The notes beneath the pieces are model-generated. The model saw only the letters and a list, made by a program, of their open reading frames with translations, was not told the DNA's origin and did no database searches. Position numbers and translations under genes: made by a program. 64,000 nt of DNA from Ruminococcaceae bacterium Marseille-P2935 (lineage in GTDB: Bacteria; Bacillota; Clostridia; Oscillospirales; Ruminococcaceae): positions 1,053,604-1,117,603 of the forward strand of contig LT629952.1 of NCBI GenBank assembly GCA_900104565.1, in the 5' to 3' direction. Within the stretch, counting starts at the first letter, position 1. Each line of letters begins with the position of its first letter. This document shows positions 50,849-60,742 of this stretch, one piece after another.

Positions 50849-50871
50849 ATGGTTGCACACCGAAAAGTCAA
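50841..50871 (-). promoter_or_regulatory. promoter reading into the 70-base array and the activase operon
   Basis: Minus strand TTGACT (50866-50871), 19 bases, TATAAT (50841-50846); the -10 box lies within the conserved 18-base outer end of the array. Spacing is long, so strength is uncertain. Confidence 0.5.
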
Positions 50872-51008
50872 GGTAGTTTCTGTTAAATTTGACTAATCTG
50901 GTGTATTTTCTTAGGTTTCTTTCACTACAGTTCATTTTACAGCCCCTTTTCTGGTTAATCTGACTATGCTCTCCTTCTTGTTTCATAATTTTCTTTATTT
51001 TTTAAAAA

Positions 51009-51042
51009 AGAAAAGCGATGAGCTGTGCTCATCGCTTTTTTA
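51009..51042. terminator. terminator of the glycolipid operon
   Basis: AAAAGCGATGAGC pairs perfectly with GCTCATCGCTTTT across a TGT loop, with T runs on both sides; downstream of the leftward flippase-like gene. Confidence 0.92.
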
Positions 51043-51134
51043 TTCCGTTGCACCCACAGCATTTTTCAGAGGCTGTAATACCTGAAAAAGCAACCGGCCC
51101 CCTATCGCAACAGGGATATTTCGTTTTTGTTATA

Positions 51135-52166
51135 TTAATTTGCCTGGACTGGCTGCATCTTTTTTTTTCTGTGGTCAATACCAAAAACAATTACCATTCC
51201 CACCAATATTGGCAGATAGAAGGTAAAAAATCTCCAGCACAAAAGTGACACATTAATGTTACTGGCCGGAAAAAACAAACTAAAAAAGAAATAAAAACTG
51301 CCCTCCGCAGCACCCATTGCACCTGGCAGGGGTACAAAGGAGGAAATCATCATAACAAACGCCTGAGCCGCTATCATGGTAAACAGGGTTGTTTCATGCA
51401 GGCCAAACCCGCGATAAATAGTATATGGAATTGCCAGATAAGCGGTTAACTGCAAAACGGTAACCATAGAAACCCGCAGCAAAACCATTTTATTTTTCAT
51501 CAAAAAGGACCAGTTCTCATAAAAACGCTGAAGTTCACGGTCCGTGGATTCCTTTTTACCCTCCGGGTTTTTCAGCCAATGTGGTTTCGCCAATAAATCA
51601 ATTAGTCCATAAACAATTCGGCGCATTGCTTTGGGGAATAAAATCACCGAAATCAGCAGCAAAAAAACACCAATATTTACAATAAACCCTATCAGCGCCA
51701 ACATAGCAAAACCGGTCACCTGTTCCATAAAAAAACTATATTTGAATATCAGTACAAATATAGAATATACGGTCAGTACTCCCTGATAAACAATAAATTT
51801 GGACAACAGGGCTGTTGCTGCTGACCCGATCGGAATTTTACTGTGGGTGGTCATATAATAGGCCTGAATAGGTTGCCCGCCCGAAGCAAAGGGAGTGATG
51901 CAGTTAAAATACTGCCCAATCACCGCCACCGTTATAATGCTTTTGAGCGAAGTGTCTGGGTAAAGCTTTTTGCAAAGCAGGTATAGCCCATACCCCTCTA
52001 AAAACCAATAAGCCAAAATTAGAACTAAACCCATGGTTAACCAGCCAGGTATCATGGAAAAAAGCGCATGAAACACCCCAGCTGGTTTTTCCACCGAAAA
52101 TACATACCCGATTAACGCCACTGCCGAAAGAATTGCAATTACTAAATTAAATGTCTTATTTTTCAT
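51135..52166 (-). CDS. lysylphosphatidylglycerol synthase TM-region family protein (UPF0104, flippase-like)
   Basis: 343 residues with eight or so membrane helices; family signatures YFNCITPFASGGQPIQAYYM and SFVPLPGAMGAAEGSFYFFF match the MprF flippase-type domain alone, without a synthase domain. Located directly after a glycosyltransferase and overlapping it, so it probably moves or helps make a glycolipid. The ATG at 52166, nine bases after AAGG, is preferred over the TTG at 52175. Confidence 0.82.
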   Translation of the reverse strand: MKNKTFNLVIAILSAVALIGYVFSVEKPAGVFHALFSMIPGWLTMGLVLILAYWFLEGYGLYLLCKKLYPDTSLKSIITVAVIGQYFNCITPFASGGQPIQAYYMTTHSKIPIGSAATALLSKFIVYQGVLTVYSIFVLIFKYSFFMEQVTGFAMLALIGFIVNIGVFLLLISVILFPKAMRRIVYGLIDLLAKPHWLKNPEGKKESTDRELQRFYENWSFLMKNKMVLLRVSMVTVLQLTAYLAIPYTIYRGFGLHETTLFTMIAAQAFVMMISSFVPLPGAMGAAEGSFYFFFSLFFPASNINVSLLCWRFFTFYLPILVGMVIVFGIDHRKKKMQPVQAN

Positions 52167-53241
52167 TGTAGACAACCTTTTTCGCCCTGTGCCGCTTTAA
52201 ACGCAGGCGTACGGGTTTTTCTTTTGAAATTTTACTATAGAACCGGTCCCACATTTCTACTACATTCTGCTCGCTATAAAACCGTTTACCCTTTTTTGCC
52301 ATTTCAACCGCATTGTTATAATATGCTGTATCTCTGCTTAAACGTATCAGCTGCTCTTCAAATTCGCTGTTATTGCTACCCTTTAAATAATAGTCAAACA
52401 AAATGTCCTCATAAATATCTAAATCTCGCAGCAAAATTGGTTTTTCACAGTTCATAGATTCTAAAATGGCCATGGGGAACAGTTCCGCATAAGAGGGCAG
52501 GAACATCACATCGGCCATATTGTATAAATCGTTCATGGCACTGCGCTCAATAATTCCGGGGAACCTAACATTGGCTGGCGGGTTTTCCACCAGTTCCTTT
52601 AATTCCTTATATCCTTCGGTCATACCGCCAAAGGAAAAACCGCCTGCCCATACAAAGGTGAGCTCCGGCATTTTTTTTGCAATTTCGCAAAATTCCTTGA
52701 CTCCCTTTCTGGTTTGTACCTGACCTACGCCAAGCACTACAAAAGCATTCTGGTCAACACCAAATTTCTCGCGAATTTTAGCTCTGTGCAACTTGTCCAC
52801 AGGGTAAAATTCTTTGTCCGACACAAAATTTGGAATGTATACAATCTTTTCTTTTGGGATGCCATATGCAGCCAGCTTTTCAATAAAGCAGGGATTTACC
52901 GTGACTAAATAATCCATTCCTTTATAAAAAGAAATTAGATATTTGTAAAAAACTGACCGAAAAAGCTTATTCAACTTTAAGCTTTGGTCTACCGTTTCGG
53001 GTATAAAATGCACATAACCTACCGTGCAGCCCTTCAGCTTTGCAAAGGGACGGGTCAGGTAATAGTTGGGGTCTACCGTATGATAATGCATAATGTCAGC
53101 ACATTTCAGTTTATTTTCCGAGATGTCAAACTTGTTCGACAGGTGCCTTTTTACTGCACCCACCTGTTCCTCATAAACTGCCATTACCCCCTGCCCTTTT
53201 ACTTTGTAGGCACTGGAAAGCATGTTGATGGTTCGACTCAT
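52156..53241 (-). CDS. GT4-family glycosyltransferase (diacylglycerol glucosyltransferase-like)
   Basis: 361 residues starting MSRTINMLSSAYKVKGQGV. GT-B fold with the donor-binding end: VVLGVGQVQTRKGVKEFCEI, FPGIIERSAMNDLYNMADV, and LPSYAELFPMAILESMNCEK containing the E-x7-E pattern. The N-terminal half resembles processive or monoglucosyl-diacylglycerol synthases. The downstream membrane protein of the flippase family supports a role in membrane glycolipid synthesis. Start ATG with GAGGTG; the GTG at 53250 is part of that site. Confidence 0.8.
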   Translation of the reverse strand: MSRTINMLSSAYKVKGQGVMAVYEEQVGAVKRHLSNKFDISENKLKCADIMHYHTVDPNYYLTRPFAKLKGCTVGYVHFIPETVDQSLKLNKLFRSVFYKYLISFYKGMDYLVTVNPCFIEKLAAYGIPKEKIVYIPNFVSDKEFYPVDKLHRAKIREKFGVDQNAFVVLGVGQVQTRKGVKEFCEIAKKMPELTFVWAGGFSFGGMTEGYKELKELVENPPANVRFPGIIERSAMNDLYNMADVMFLPSYAELFPMAILESMNCEKPILLRDLDIYEDILFDYYLKGSNNSEFEEQLIRLSRDTAYYNNAVEMAKKGKRFYSEQNVVEMWDRFYSKISKEKPVRLRLKRHRAKKVVYNEK

Positions 53242-53492
53242 AGGATACACCTCGTTATCTTCCTTTTTAGGCTGAAACAGCCTGGTTTATTGTCCTGATT
53301 CTTAGTATAGCGAACGCTTCTTAAAAAACAATTGTTTTTTTCCTTAAATTATTCTTATGATTTTATTCTTCCCGTTTTATTTCCTAATTTACCGATTTTT
53401 TATGGCAGCAAATTGACAAAAGGCACAAAAAACTATATAATTTTTTTAAGGAATAAGTTATTCCGTCCAATTTTGAGAAGGGTGGTTAACCA

Positions 53493-54182
53493 ATGGTTTG
53501 GGGAATTATAGGGGCACTGGATGCAGAAGTAGCTCTGCTGGTAAATCAAATGAATGTTTCGGGCCAAAAAGAGCTTTGCGGCTGCACCTATTATACAGGA
53601 AAAATTGACAAAACCGATGTTGTTGTGGTTTGCTGCAGTATTGGTAAAATAAACGCAGCTGTTTGCGCCAATAATTTAATCCTGGAATTTGGGGCCGATC
53701 TTGTTGTCAATGTAGGCATTGCCGGCAATACAGACAAGCAGCTGGGAATTTTAGATGTGGTCATCTCCAGCGACGTAGTCTGCCATGATACCGATTTGGA
53801 GTTAATGGAACGCTATTATCCTTACCGCCGTACCTACATGGCCGATGCCGGCTTAATTGAAAAATGCAAGTTAGCCTGCCGAAACATTAAAGATCGAAAT
53901 TTTAATTACAAAGTTGGCCGCATTGCCAGCGGAGACATTTTTGTTTCTGACAGTGTAACCAAAAATGATATTATCAGCCGTCTTGCTCCCAGCTGTGTCG
54001 AGATGGAGGGGGCATCCATTGGGCAGGTGGCTTTTATGCACGGCAAACCATTTTTAATTATTCGCACCATGTCAGATACGGCAGATGAATCGGCTGACAA
54101 CCTGTATGATAATTTTATGGAGCTGGCTGCAACAAATTCCGCCTCAATTTTGTTGGGAATGATTTCTTCTACAGAAAAATAA
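53493..54182 (+). CDS. mtnN: 5'-methylthioadenosine / S-adenosylhomocysteine nucleosidase
   Basis: 229 residues. Hydrolyses MTA and SAH to adenine and the thioribose product, in methionine salvage and in the pathway leading to autoinducer-2. Catalytic and binding features: IIGALDAEVALL (Glu), VNVGIAGNTD, VEMEGASIGQVA (ribose-binding Glu) and RTMSDTADE (catalytic Asp). Normal length; AAGGGTGG precedes the start. Stands alone. Confidence 0.93.
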   Translation: MVWGIIGALDAEVALLVNQMNVSGQKELCGCTYYTGKIDKTDVVVVCCSIGKINAAVCANNLILEFGADLVVNVGIAGNTDKQLGILDVVISSDVVCHDTDLELMERYYPYRRTYMADAGLIEKCKLACRNIKDRNFNYKVGRIASGDIFVSDSVTKNDIISRLAPSCVEMEGASIGQVAFMHGKPFLIIRTMSDTADESADNLYDNFMELAATNSASILLGMISSTEK

Positions 54183-54235
54183 CGTCCCTGAACTTCAATT
54201 TTACACAAAATACCTTTATAATTTTATATCAAACC

Positions 54236-54277
54236 GCAAAAAAAGGCAACCTTTGATGAAAAAGGCTGCCTTTTTTA
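54236..54277 (+). terminator. terminator of mtnN
   Basis: AAAAAAGGCAACCTTT pairs with AAAAAGGCTGCCTTTTTT around GATG, about 55 bases after the mtnN stop, with a T run on the plus strand. It could also serve the leftward phoR transcript. Confidence 0.85.
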
Positions 54278-54429
54278 ATTCTACTGAACAATTCAAAAAC
54301 CGCACTGTTCGAAAGAAGACGGAGCAAATCATACTAGTTGTAAATTGCAAAAGCGCCGAAATACTCGTACTTCTATGTGCCAACATGCCGGGCAGAAACA
54401 CCTAAAGTGAGCACTAATCCTAATCAAAC

Positions 54430-56169
54430 TTATTGCTGTAAGCCTTTGTATGGAAAAATCACCGTAATTGTGGTTCCGGCACCCTCTTTACTGGAAATTA
54501 CAATCTCTCCGCTGTATTTGGCCACAACATGCTTCACAATCGCAAGGCCCAGGCCTGTTCCCCCTATCTTGCGGCTGCGTCCCTTATCAACCCGGTAAAA
54601 ACGTTCAAATATTCTGGCCTGGTGCTCAGGGGCAATACCAATGCCCGTATCTGCAACCGAAATTTCTACACTGCGTTTTCGCGGGGTAAGCGTTACCGTA
54701 ACGGTACCGCCAGGCTGGTTATATTTAATAGCATTGTCCATCAGGTTGCCCATTACCTGGCGCACATCATTCGGGTCAGCCATGACATAACCTTCCCCCT
54801 CCAGTACCATTGTAACATTCTTGCCTGTAAGCTGCGGGGTAAGGGATTCTCTAATCTGCTCATACATCTCTGCCAGGTCAACTTCAACAATTTTTGTCTC
54901 GTCCGTACTGCTCTCCACCCGGGAAAGGCGCAGAATATCTTCAATTAAATTGCTCATACGGTCTGACTCGGCTTGAATTTTTAAAAGATATTCCTGCACC
55001 TTATCTGGGTCGGTCACCATTCCGCTGGCCAGCAGTTCCGCAAACCCTCTTACCGAAGTAATGGGGGTTTTCAGCTCGTGAGAAGCGTTGGCAACAAAAT
55101 CGCTGCGCATACGTTCCATCTGGCGGGATTGAGTCACGTCCGTGATTACCATCATAACGCCTTTGGGGTTCTCTTTCGAAATCCAATCCCCATATGCCGG
55201 AGTAATATGAACCGATGACACATGGCCGTTTTTTTCCATCATGTCTACATCAAACATCGAGGACGTTCCAGTATCCAAACAGTTTTGAATGGCACCTACA
55301 ATTTTAGAATCGTAGGTGAGATGAATCAGTTTCTTACCAGTTATATTCGATACACTGCCAAAAAAACGGGTAGCAGCCGAATTCACCTGAACAATCCGCC
55401 GTTCACTATCAATCAGTACCAGCCCGGTACTCATATTGTCCAGCAAATGCTCGGTTTTTTGCTTTTGATAAATCAGCTGCTGCTGGGCAGATTCAATATT
55501 CCTGGTGAGCATATTTACAGTGGTAACCAGCGGCACCAGCTCGTCGTAGCGTGGAAGTTCCACCTCGTTGGAATAATCTCCTTCATCAATGGCTTTTAAG
55601 CTGGTTACTGCCTTGTCAATCGGTTTTACAAAGGCTGCTGCCAGGGTACTCGCAACCAATGGGGTTATAACAGCCGCCACTAAAATTCCCACCAACATGG
55701 CCGGTATCATATTTTGCAGTGAGGTGTTCAGGTTATCCAGCGCGGAAGAAATACGATAAATGCGAGAATTTTCCTGAATGGCCACATACACCATATTTTC
55801 ACCCGTTGTCTGGGAAACACGCTGATCCCAGCCGCGGCCGCCTTTTAGTGCTGCTATCACTTCAGGGCGGTCTGCATGGCTTTGCATATCCTCCAAATTC
55901 CAGTGGGAATCTCCCAGCACAGCACCGCTTTTTTCCATCACCGTTATACGGTATCCACCGCTTACCTGGCTCATCTCATCAGCCACCGTTTGGGAATCTT
56001 GGTACTGCACTGTCTGTACCAGCACTTTCAGAATATCCCCCATTTTATCAACGGCATCCTTCTCCTTGGTATACTGCAGCATAATGCCGGATATGAGCGA
56101 TGAAATCAGCAGTGCCACCGCCGCAACAATCAGGCTGCGGAGCATAATTGCTTTTTTCGTTGAAACCAC
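54430..56169 (-). CDS. phoR: phosphate-regulon sensor histidine kinase
   Basis: 579 residues. Two membrane helices (LIVAAVALLISSLISGIML; MLVGILVAAVITPLVASTL) enclose an outer sensor part; then HAMP (about 180-230), PAS (about 240-350) and kinase. HisKA has SHELKTPITSVRGFAELL with the phospho-acceptor His; the ATPase part has NLMDNAIKYN, DTGIGIAPEHQ, FERFYRVD and GGTGLGLAIVKH. Last gene of the pst-pho set, separate from phoB by 210 bases. Start is a GTG; an ATG eight codons later lacks a site. Confidence 0.9.
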   Translation of the reverse strand: MVSTKKAIMLRSLIVAAVALLISSLISGIMLQYTKEKDAVDKMGDILKVLVQTVQYQDSQTVADEMSQVSGGYRITVMEKSGAVLGDSHWNLEDMQSHADRPEVIAALKGGRGWDQRVSQTTGENMVYVAIQENSRIYRISSALDNLNTSLQNMIPAMLVGILVAAVITPLVASTLAAAFVKPIDKAVTSLKAIDEGDYSNEVELPRYDELVPLVTTVNMLTRNIESAQQQLIYQKQKTEHLLDNMSTGLVLIDSERRIVQVNSAATRFFGSVSNITGKKLIHLTYDSKIVGAIQNCLDTGTSSMFDVDMMEKNGHVSSVHITPAYGDWISKENPKGVMMVITDVTQSRQMERMRSDFVANASHELKTPITSVRGFAELLASGMVTDPDKVQEYLLKIQAESDRMSNLIEDILRLSRVESSTDETKIVEVDLAEMYEQIRESLTPQLTGKNVTMVLEGEGYVMADPNDVRQVMGNLMDNAIKYNQPGGTVTVTLTPRKRSVEISVADTGIGIAPEHQARIFERFYRVDKGRSRKIGGTGLGLAIVKHVVAKYSGEIVISSKEGAGTTITVIFPYKGLQQ

Positions 56170-56379
56170 CCCTCTATACTAAAGAAACTTCAAAACCCGA
56201 ACATTTTGAAGGCACGGCAGCTGCCGCGCGGTTGCCCGCTTGGCAATCTTTTTCGTACATAATCAACGCCTTAAAAACTTACATCGGTTTTCAAGTCTAT
56301 ATCATTCAAAAGCCTCATAAAAAACGCAAATATCCCCCGTCATAACTGTACAACGGAGGATGAAACTGAAGTACGGGCT

Positions 56380-57075
56380 CTAGCCAATAAATTTATATCC
56401 GACTCCACGGATTGTACGGATGTAGTGAGGATTTTCCGCATCGTCCCCCACTTTGGAGCGCAGTGTTTTAATATGCATATCCAGGGTACGGGTTTCTCCC
56501 ATATAATCGTATCCCCAAATTTCGTTTAAAAGTTCCTCTCTGGTAACTGCTCGCTTACTATTCTGTACCAGCAGCTTCAGCAGTTCAAATTCTTTATAGG
56601 TAAGCTCAATCTTCTCATCGTTTTTGGTTACTTCACGGCTGTCCAGGTCAATAGTGAGGTCCCCGCCATGCAGTACTACAGGCGCATTTTCTCCATTGTC
56701 GCTTTTTTTACGGCGCAATGCTGCTCTTACTCTGGCAGTCAATTCCAGCAGCCCAAACGGTTTGGTAATATAGTCGTCCGCACCCAGGTCAAGCCCGGTT
56801 GCCTTGTCAAATTCTTCCGATTTAGCCGAAATTAAAATAACCGGTACCGATGCGGTAGCTGTATCGCCCTTTAACAGCTTTAGTGCGGTAATTCCATCAA
56901 TTCCTGGCATCATAATGTCCAGTAGAATCAGGGAGGGAAGCTTTTCTTTCACCGCGCTCAGCATGGCCGCACCGTCTTCAAATCCCTGCACCTGCCAGCC
57001 GTAGGACTCCAGCGTACAGCGGATCAGTTCGCGGATGTTTTCTTCGTCTTCAGTCACATAAATCAGATGTTGCAA
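56380..57075 (-). CDS. phoB: phosphate-regulon response regulator (OmpR/PhoB family)
   Basis: 231 residues. Receiver domain: YVTEDEENIRELI, phospho-acceptor Asp in LILLDIMMPGIDG, then ISAKSEE and KPFGLLEL. The winged-helix DNA-binding domain shows ELTYKEFELLKLLVQN, TRTLDMHIKTLRSKVG and IRTIRGVGYKF. The start is TTG, well spaced after AGGAGGG. The likely target is the phased GTAAA array upstream of pstS. Confidence 0.92.
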   Translation of the reverse strand: MQHLIYVTEDEENIRELIRCTLESYGWQVQGFEDGAAMLSAVKEKLPSLILLDIMMPGIDGITALKLLKGDTATASVPVILISAKSEEFDKATGLDLGADDYITKPFGLLELTARVRAALRRKKSDNGENAPVVLHGGDLTIDLDSREVTKNDEKIELTYKEFELLKLLVQNSKRAVTREELLNEIWGYDYMGETRTLDMHIKTLRSKVGDDAENPHYIRTIRGVGYKFIG

Positions 57076-57104
57076 TCATATCCCTCCTGGTTTTAATTTT
57101 AGGG

Positions 57105-57767
57105 CTAAAGGATTCTGGTTTTTTTATGAAGTCCGGTAGCATAGAAGGTGACCCATTCGCATACGTTCACCGCATGATCGCCAATTCGCTCTAAATATTT
57201 TGCCACCATCAGCAGGTTAATTGCCAGGTCAGCTTTGTCAGGCTCGGTCTGAATCGTTTTAATCAGTTCATTTTTCACTACGTTGAACAGGTCGTCCACC
57301 TCATCATCCCTTTGAATGGTAGAAGCCGCCAATTCCAGATCATTATGAACAAAAGCGTCAATACAGGCCTTCACCATCTCCACTGCAATTTTCCCCATCT
57401 CAGGTATATGTGCAGCAATTGATAGGCTGTCATCATGAACAAAATGGGAGGAAAGTTCGGCAATATCTGCCGCCTGGTCACCAATACGCTCCAGGTCAGT
57501 AATCATTTTAAGCGCAGTAGAGATTGCCCTAAGGTCTCTGGCAACCGGCTGCTGGCGCATCAACAGCCGCAAACATCTGGCTTCAATCGCTTTCTCCAGC
57601 TCATCAATCTCCCGGTCCTGCGCAATAATCTCCAAGGCTGCCTGCTTGTCGTTGCTGCACAAAGCCTCTATCGATTCGGTAATTGCCTGCTCCACCAGTG
57701 AGCCCATGTGGATCAGGTCAACATTTAGGTTTTCCAGTTCGGTATCAAAATTATTTCTTGGTGCCAT
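57105..57767 (-). CDS. phoU: phosphate transport system regulator PhoU
   Basis: 220 residues, two repeats of a three-helix bundle (MGSLVEQAITESIEALCSND; repeated LERIGDQAADIAEL and LERIGDHAVNVCEW). Metal-binding Glu/Asp patterns E(D)xxxD are present. Links PstSCAB to PhoR. Start ATG preceded by AAAGGAGCAGGG; the upstream ATG at 57785 has no site. Confidence 0.93.
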   Translation of the reverse strand: MAPRNNFDTELENLNVDLIHMGSLVEQAITESIEALCSNDKQAALEIIAQDREIDELEKAIEARCLRLLMRQQPVARDLRAISTALKMITDLERIGDQAADIAELSSHFVHDDSLSIAAHIPEMGKIAVEMVKACIDAFVHNDLELAASTIQRDDEVDDLFNVVKNELIKTIQTEPDKADLAINLLMVAKYLERIGDHAVNVCEWVTFYATGLHKKTRIL

Positions 57768-57963
57768 ATCCCTGCTCCTTTTCATTATATAACATTTTCA
57801 CTGCAATTTCTACGTAAATTTTAAGGTTTCCATTGCCCGGCAGTTTCACACGAATTCGAGGTTAATGTGTTGCGTCCTGCCGCCTTACAGCTTGGTTAAC
57901 AGAAATGACCTTTACCGATTAACCACATGCCATATATCTAACCGTAAAAACGTATTATTTCGT

Positions 57964-58719
57964 TTATCCAAACCGGCCTGTAATATAATCCTCAGTCTTT
58001 TTGTTTTTGGGTATCGAGAAAATCGTCTCAGTATCGTTAAACTCAATGACCTCACCCACCAAAAAGAAAGCCGTATAATCAGAAATACGGGCAGCCTGCT
58101 GCATATTATGTGTAACAATAACAACGGTGTAGGTTTGTTTCAGTTGGTCCATCAGGTCTTCTATTTTCATGGTAGAGATAGGATCCAGTGCTGAGGTTGG
58201 CTCATCCATCAACAGCACCTCGGGCTCAACCGCCAACGCTCTGGCAATACAAAGCCTCTGCTTTTGCCCACCCGAAAGGCCCAGGGCAGATTTTTTCAGG
58301 CTGTCTTTCACCTCATCCCATAAAGCTGCCCCTTTCAGGCTGCGCTCTACAATTTCGTCCAGTGCCGCACGGGATTTTGTTCCGTGAATACGGGGTCCAT
58401 AGGCAACATTGTCATAGATGCTCATGGGGAAGGGATTGGGCTGCTGGAACACCATGCCAACCTTTTTGCGAAGCAGCGTCACATCCACCTTTGGGGAATA
58501 AATATCCTCCCCGTCCAGCAGTACCTGCCCGCTGATTTTTACATTGTCCACCAGGTCGTTCATACGGTTCAGTGTTTTTAAAAAGGTTGATTTACCACAT
58601 CCGGAAGGGCCAATCAGCGCCGTAATTTTCTTTTCCTGTATCTCCATTGCCACATTTTTCAGCGCATGGTGATCCCCGTAATAGAGGTTTAAATCCGTTA
58701 CCGAAAAATTTCCGCTCAT
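57964..58719 (-). CDS. pstB: phosphate ABC transporter ATP-binding protein
   Basis: 251 residues from an ATG with AGAGAGGAAGC (an earlier in-frame ATG would add 18 unusual residues). Walker [10 protein letters not shown], signature [16 protein letters not shown], Walker [12 protein letters not shown] and switch THNMQQAAR. Energises phosphate import with PstA and PstC. Confidence 0.95.
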   Translation of the reverse strand: MSGNFSVTDLNLYYGDHHALKNVAMEIQEKKITALIGPSGCGKSTFLKTLNRMNDLVDNVKISGQVLLDGEDIYSPKVDVTLLRKKVGMVFQQPNPFPMSIYDNVAYGPRIHGTKSRAALDEIVERSLKGAALWDEVKDSLKKSALGLSGGQKQRLCIARALAVEPEVLLMDEPTSALDPISTMKIEDLMDQLKQTYTVVIVTHNMQQAARISDYTAFFLVGEVIEFNDTETIFSIPKNKKTEDYITGRFG

Positions 58720-58824
58720 AGATGCTTCCTCTCTATCTTTTCTATTAAAGTTTTCATCATTTTTCTGCATCAAGTCATACTCTTTTTTGTTTGGGGCTCT
58801 TTCTCATCTGCTTTTGCCTAACCT

Positions 58825-59694
58825 CTATTTTTCCAGCTTTTTGCTCAGTTGTTTAGTCAAAATATTAATCAGCAGTACAATCACAATCAGCACCAGTGCA
58901 ATGCCAAAGCCTTCATCAATGTACTTTCCGTTGGAAACGCCAAAGTACATCTGAACGGTTAAGGTTGCGCCCGATGTACCGGGATGGGTCAGCCAGTTTT
59001 TAGGCAGATTATCGGCGGCGCCTGCCGTAAAGATAAGCGCGGCCGATTCGCCTACAATACGCCCAATGCTTAAAATAACCGAGGTTACAATTCCGCTGAC
59101 AGCGCTTGGCAGAATGATCGTACGGATCATATACCATTTGGTTGCACCGCTTCCCAATGCTCCCTCCCGGTAGCTTTGTGGAACCATTTTCAGCGCCTCC
59201 TGGGTGGTACGTATGACAATAGGCAGCACCATAATGGAAAGGGTCAGCGCTCCAGTAATAATGGCGTACCCCAGTTTCATAATTTCTCCAAAAAAAATGG
59301 CGCCAAACAAACCGTAAATAATGGATGGTATTCCGGCCAGGGTCTCTATAGTAAATTCGATTATCCGCACCAGCTTGCCTTTTTTGGCATATTCATTCAG
59401 GTAAATTGCCGCACCCACGCCAATAGGTGTAGCAATTAAAATCGTAATGAACACGATATAAAGGGTGTTAATAATGCTGGGCAGTATGCCATATGTGCCC
59501 TTTAAAGAACTTGGAGCGGTAGAAAGAAACTTCCAATTAATTTGCGGAGCGCCGCGTATCACAATATAAAGTAGCATCGATACTAAAATTAATACGGTAA
59601 GCCCGGCGCAAAAATAAACAGCTGTTTTGACAATCCGGTCAAAGGTACGGGTACGTTTTACATACAGTCCGCCGGTCACATCAGGTTTAGCCAT
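58825..59694 (-). CDS. pstA: phosphate ABC transporter permease PstA
   Basis: 289 residues, six membrane helices, with the EAA-type loop REGALGSGATKWYMIRT. Start is an ATG after GGCGGTGAAAAG, overlapping the pstC stop by eight bases; an upstream in-frame ATG at 59703 is possible. Forms the membrane channel with PstC. Confidence 0.93.
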   Translation of the reverse strand: MAKPDVTGGLYVKRTRTFDRIVKTAVYFCAGLTVLILVSMLLYIVIRGAPQINWKFLSTAPSSLKGTYGILPSIINTLYIVFITILIATPIGVGAAIYLNEYAKKGKLVRIIEFTIETLAGIPSIIYGLFGAIFFGEIMKLGYAIITGALTLSIMVLPIVIRTTQEALKMVPQSYREGALGSGATKWYMIRTIILPSAVSGIVTSVILSIGRIVGESAALIFTAGAADNLPKNWLTHPGTSGATLTVQMYFGVSNGKYIDEGFGIALVLIVIVLLINILTKQLSKKLEK

Positions 59695-60664
59695 TCTTTT
59701 CACCGCCCTTTTTCAGTATGACGTTCAAAACGATGTTGATCACCATAATAAACAGAAACAGGATCAGCCCAATGCTGAACAGCGCCTGGCGATGCAGCCC
59801 GCCGGAATAGCTCATCTCGGTAACAATACCGGTGGTTAAAAACCGAACGCTGTTAAAGGGCAGGGGCAGGTTTACCACATTGCCTGACACCATCATAATT
59901 GCCATGGCCTCCCCTACTGCACGGCCGATTCCCAATACAATACTGGTAACAATGCCCGACTTTGCCGCAGGAACCAGTACCTTAAAAATAGTTTCCATAT
60001 GGGTTGCGCCTAAAGCCAACGACGCCTCTTTTAATTCTTTTGGAACAGCCCGCAGGCTGCTTTCACTCACATTTACTACTGTGGGCAAAATCATCACCGC
60101 CAGCACCAGAACAGCCGAAAGCAGATTAGCTCCCCCAGTAAACTGGTGGGTTTCGCTTCCTTTAAAAATAGCGACCTCAGCCATTCGCATCAGCGGCACC
60201 AGTAAAATTGCGCCAACCAGGCCATAAATAACCGACGGAATTCCAGCCAGCAGCTCAATGGCTGGGCGCACCATTTTATATAACCGCGGGGATGCTACCT
60301 CCGCCAAATATACTGCCGTTAACAGCGCAATGGGCACTCCAATGAGCACCGCTAAAAACGTTCCTACAATAGAGGTGAGGATAATATACAAAATTCCAAA
60401 ACTGGGGTCAGCAGCTGTTGGTGCCCAGCGGGTTCCAAACAAAAATTCCAGAATTCCAATCTTTCCTATGGCAGGGCTACCGGCTACAATCATATAAACG
60501 GTAATGCCTAATACGGCGAGCACGGCGGTAAGGCCGCACGCTACAAAAATGACGCTCATCACCTTTTCGATTGCTGATTTTGTCTTGCTGCTACCCATAA
60601 TGGTGAAAAAGCTTTTAGTGGCTGTTGCGCTTTGCGTTGTTTTTACCATTTCATTACCCTGCAA
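59687..60664 (-). CDS. pstC: phosphate ABC transporter permease PstC
   Basis: 325 residues, six membrane helices; cytoplasmic loop LKEASLALGATHMETIFK. The start is a TTG seven bases after a perfect AGGAGG; the frame extends upstream to 60697 without a site. It is separated from pstS by a GC-rich hairpin. Confidence 0.9.
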   Translation of the reverse strand: MQGNEMVKTTQSATATKSFFTIMGSSKTKSAIEKVMSVIFVACGLTAVLAVLGITVYMIVAGSPAIGKIGILEFLFGTRWAPTAADPSFGILYIILTSIVGTFLAVLIGVPIALLTAVYLAEVASPRLYKMVRPAIELLAGIPSVIYGLVGAILLVPLMRMAEVAIFKGSETHQFTGGANLLSAVLVLAVMILPTVVNVSESSLRAVPKELKEASLALGATHMETIFKVLVPAAKSGIVTSIVLGIGRAVGEAMAIMMVSGNVVNLPLPFNSVRFLTTGIVTEMSYSGGLHRQALFSIGLILFLFIMVINIVLNVILKKGGEKNG

Positions 60665-60692
60665 TGACAATCCTCCTCTGATACGCCAAGTC

Positions 60693-60719
60693 CCCAAACC
60701 CCTTGCGGGATTTGGGGGA
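60693..60719 (-). promoter_or_regulatory. intercistronic hairpin between pstS and pstC
   Basis: CCCCAAA-CCC / GGG-TTTGGGG around a five-base loop, without a T run. Probably an mRNA-stabilising or partial-stop structure that raises PstS relative to the permeases. Confidence 0.65.
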
Positions 60720-60742
60720 ACTTTGCATTTTTAGCTATCTGA

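Noticed and set aside
50774-50986. 70-residue leftward frame at the outer end of the second array
   Set aside because: It overlaps the repeat and its promoter-like sequence and has no ribosome site at its start.
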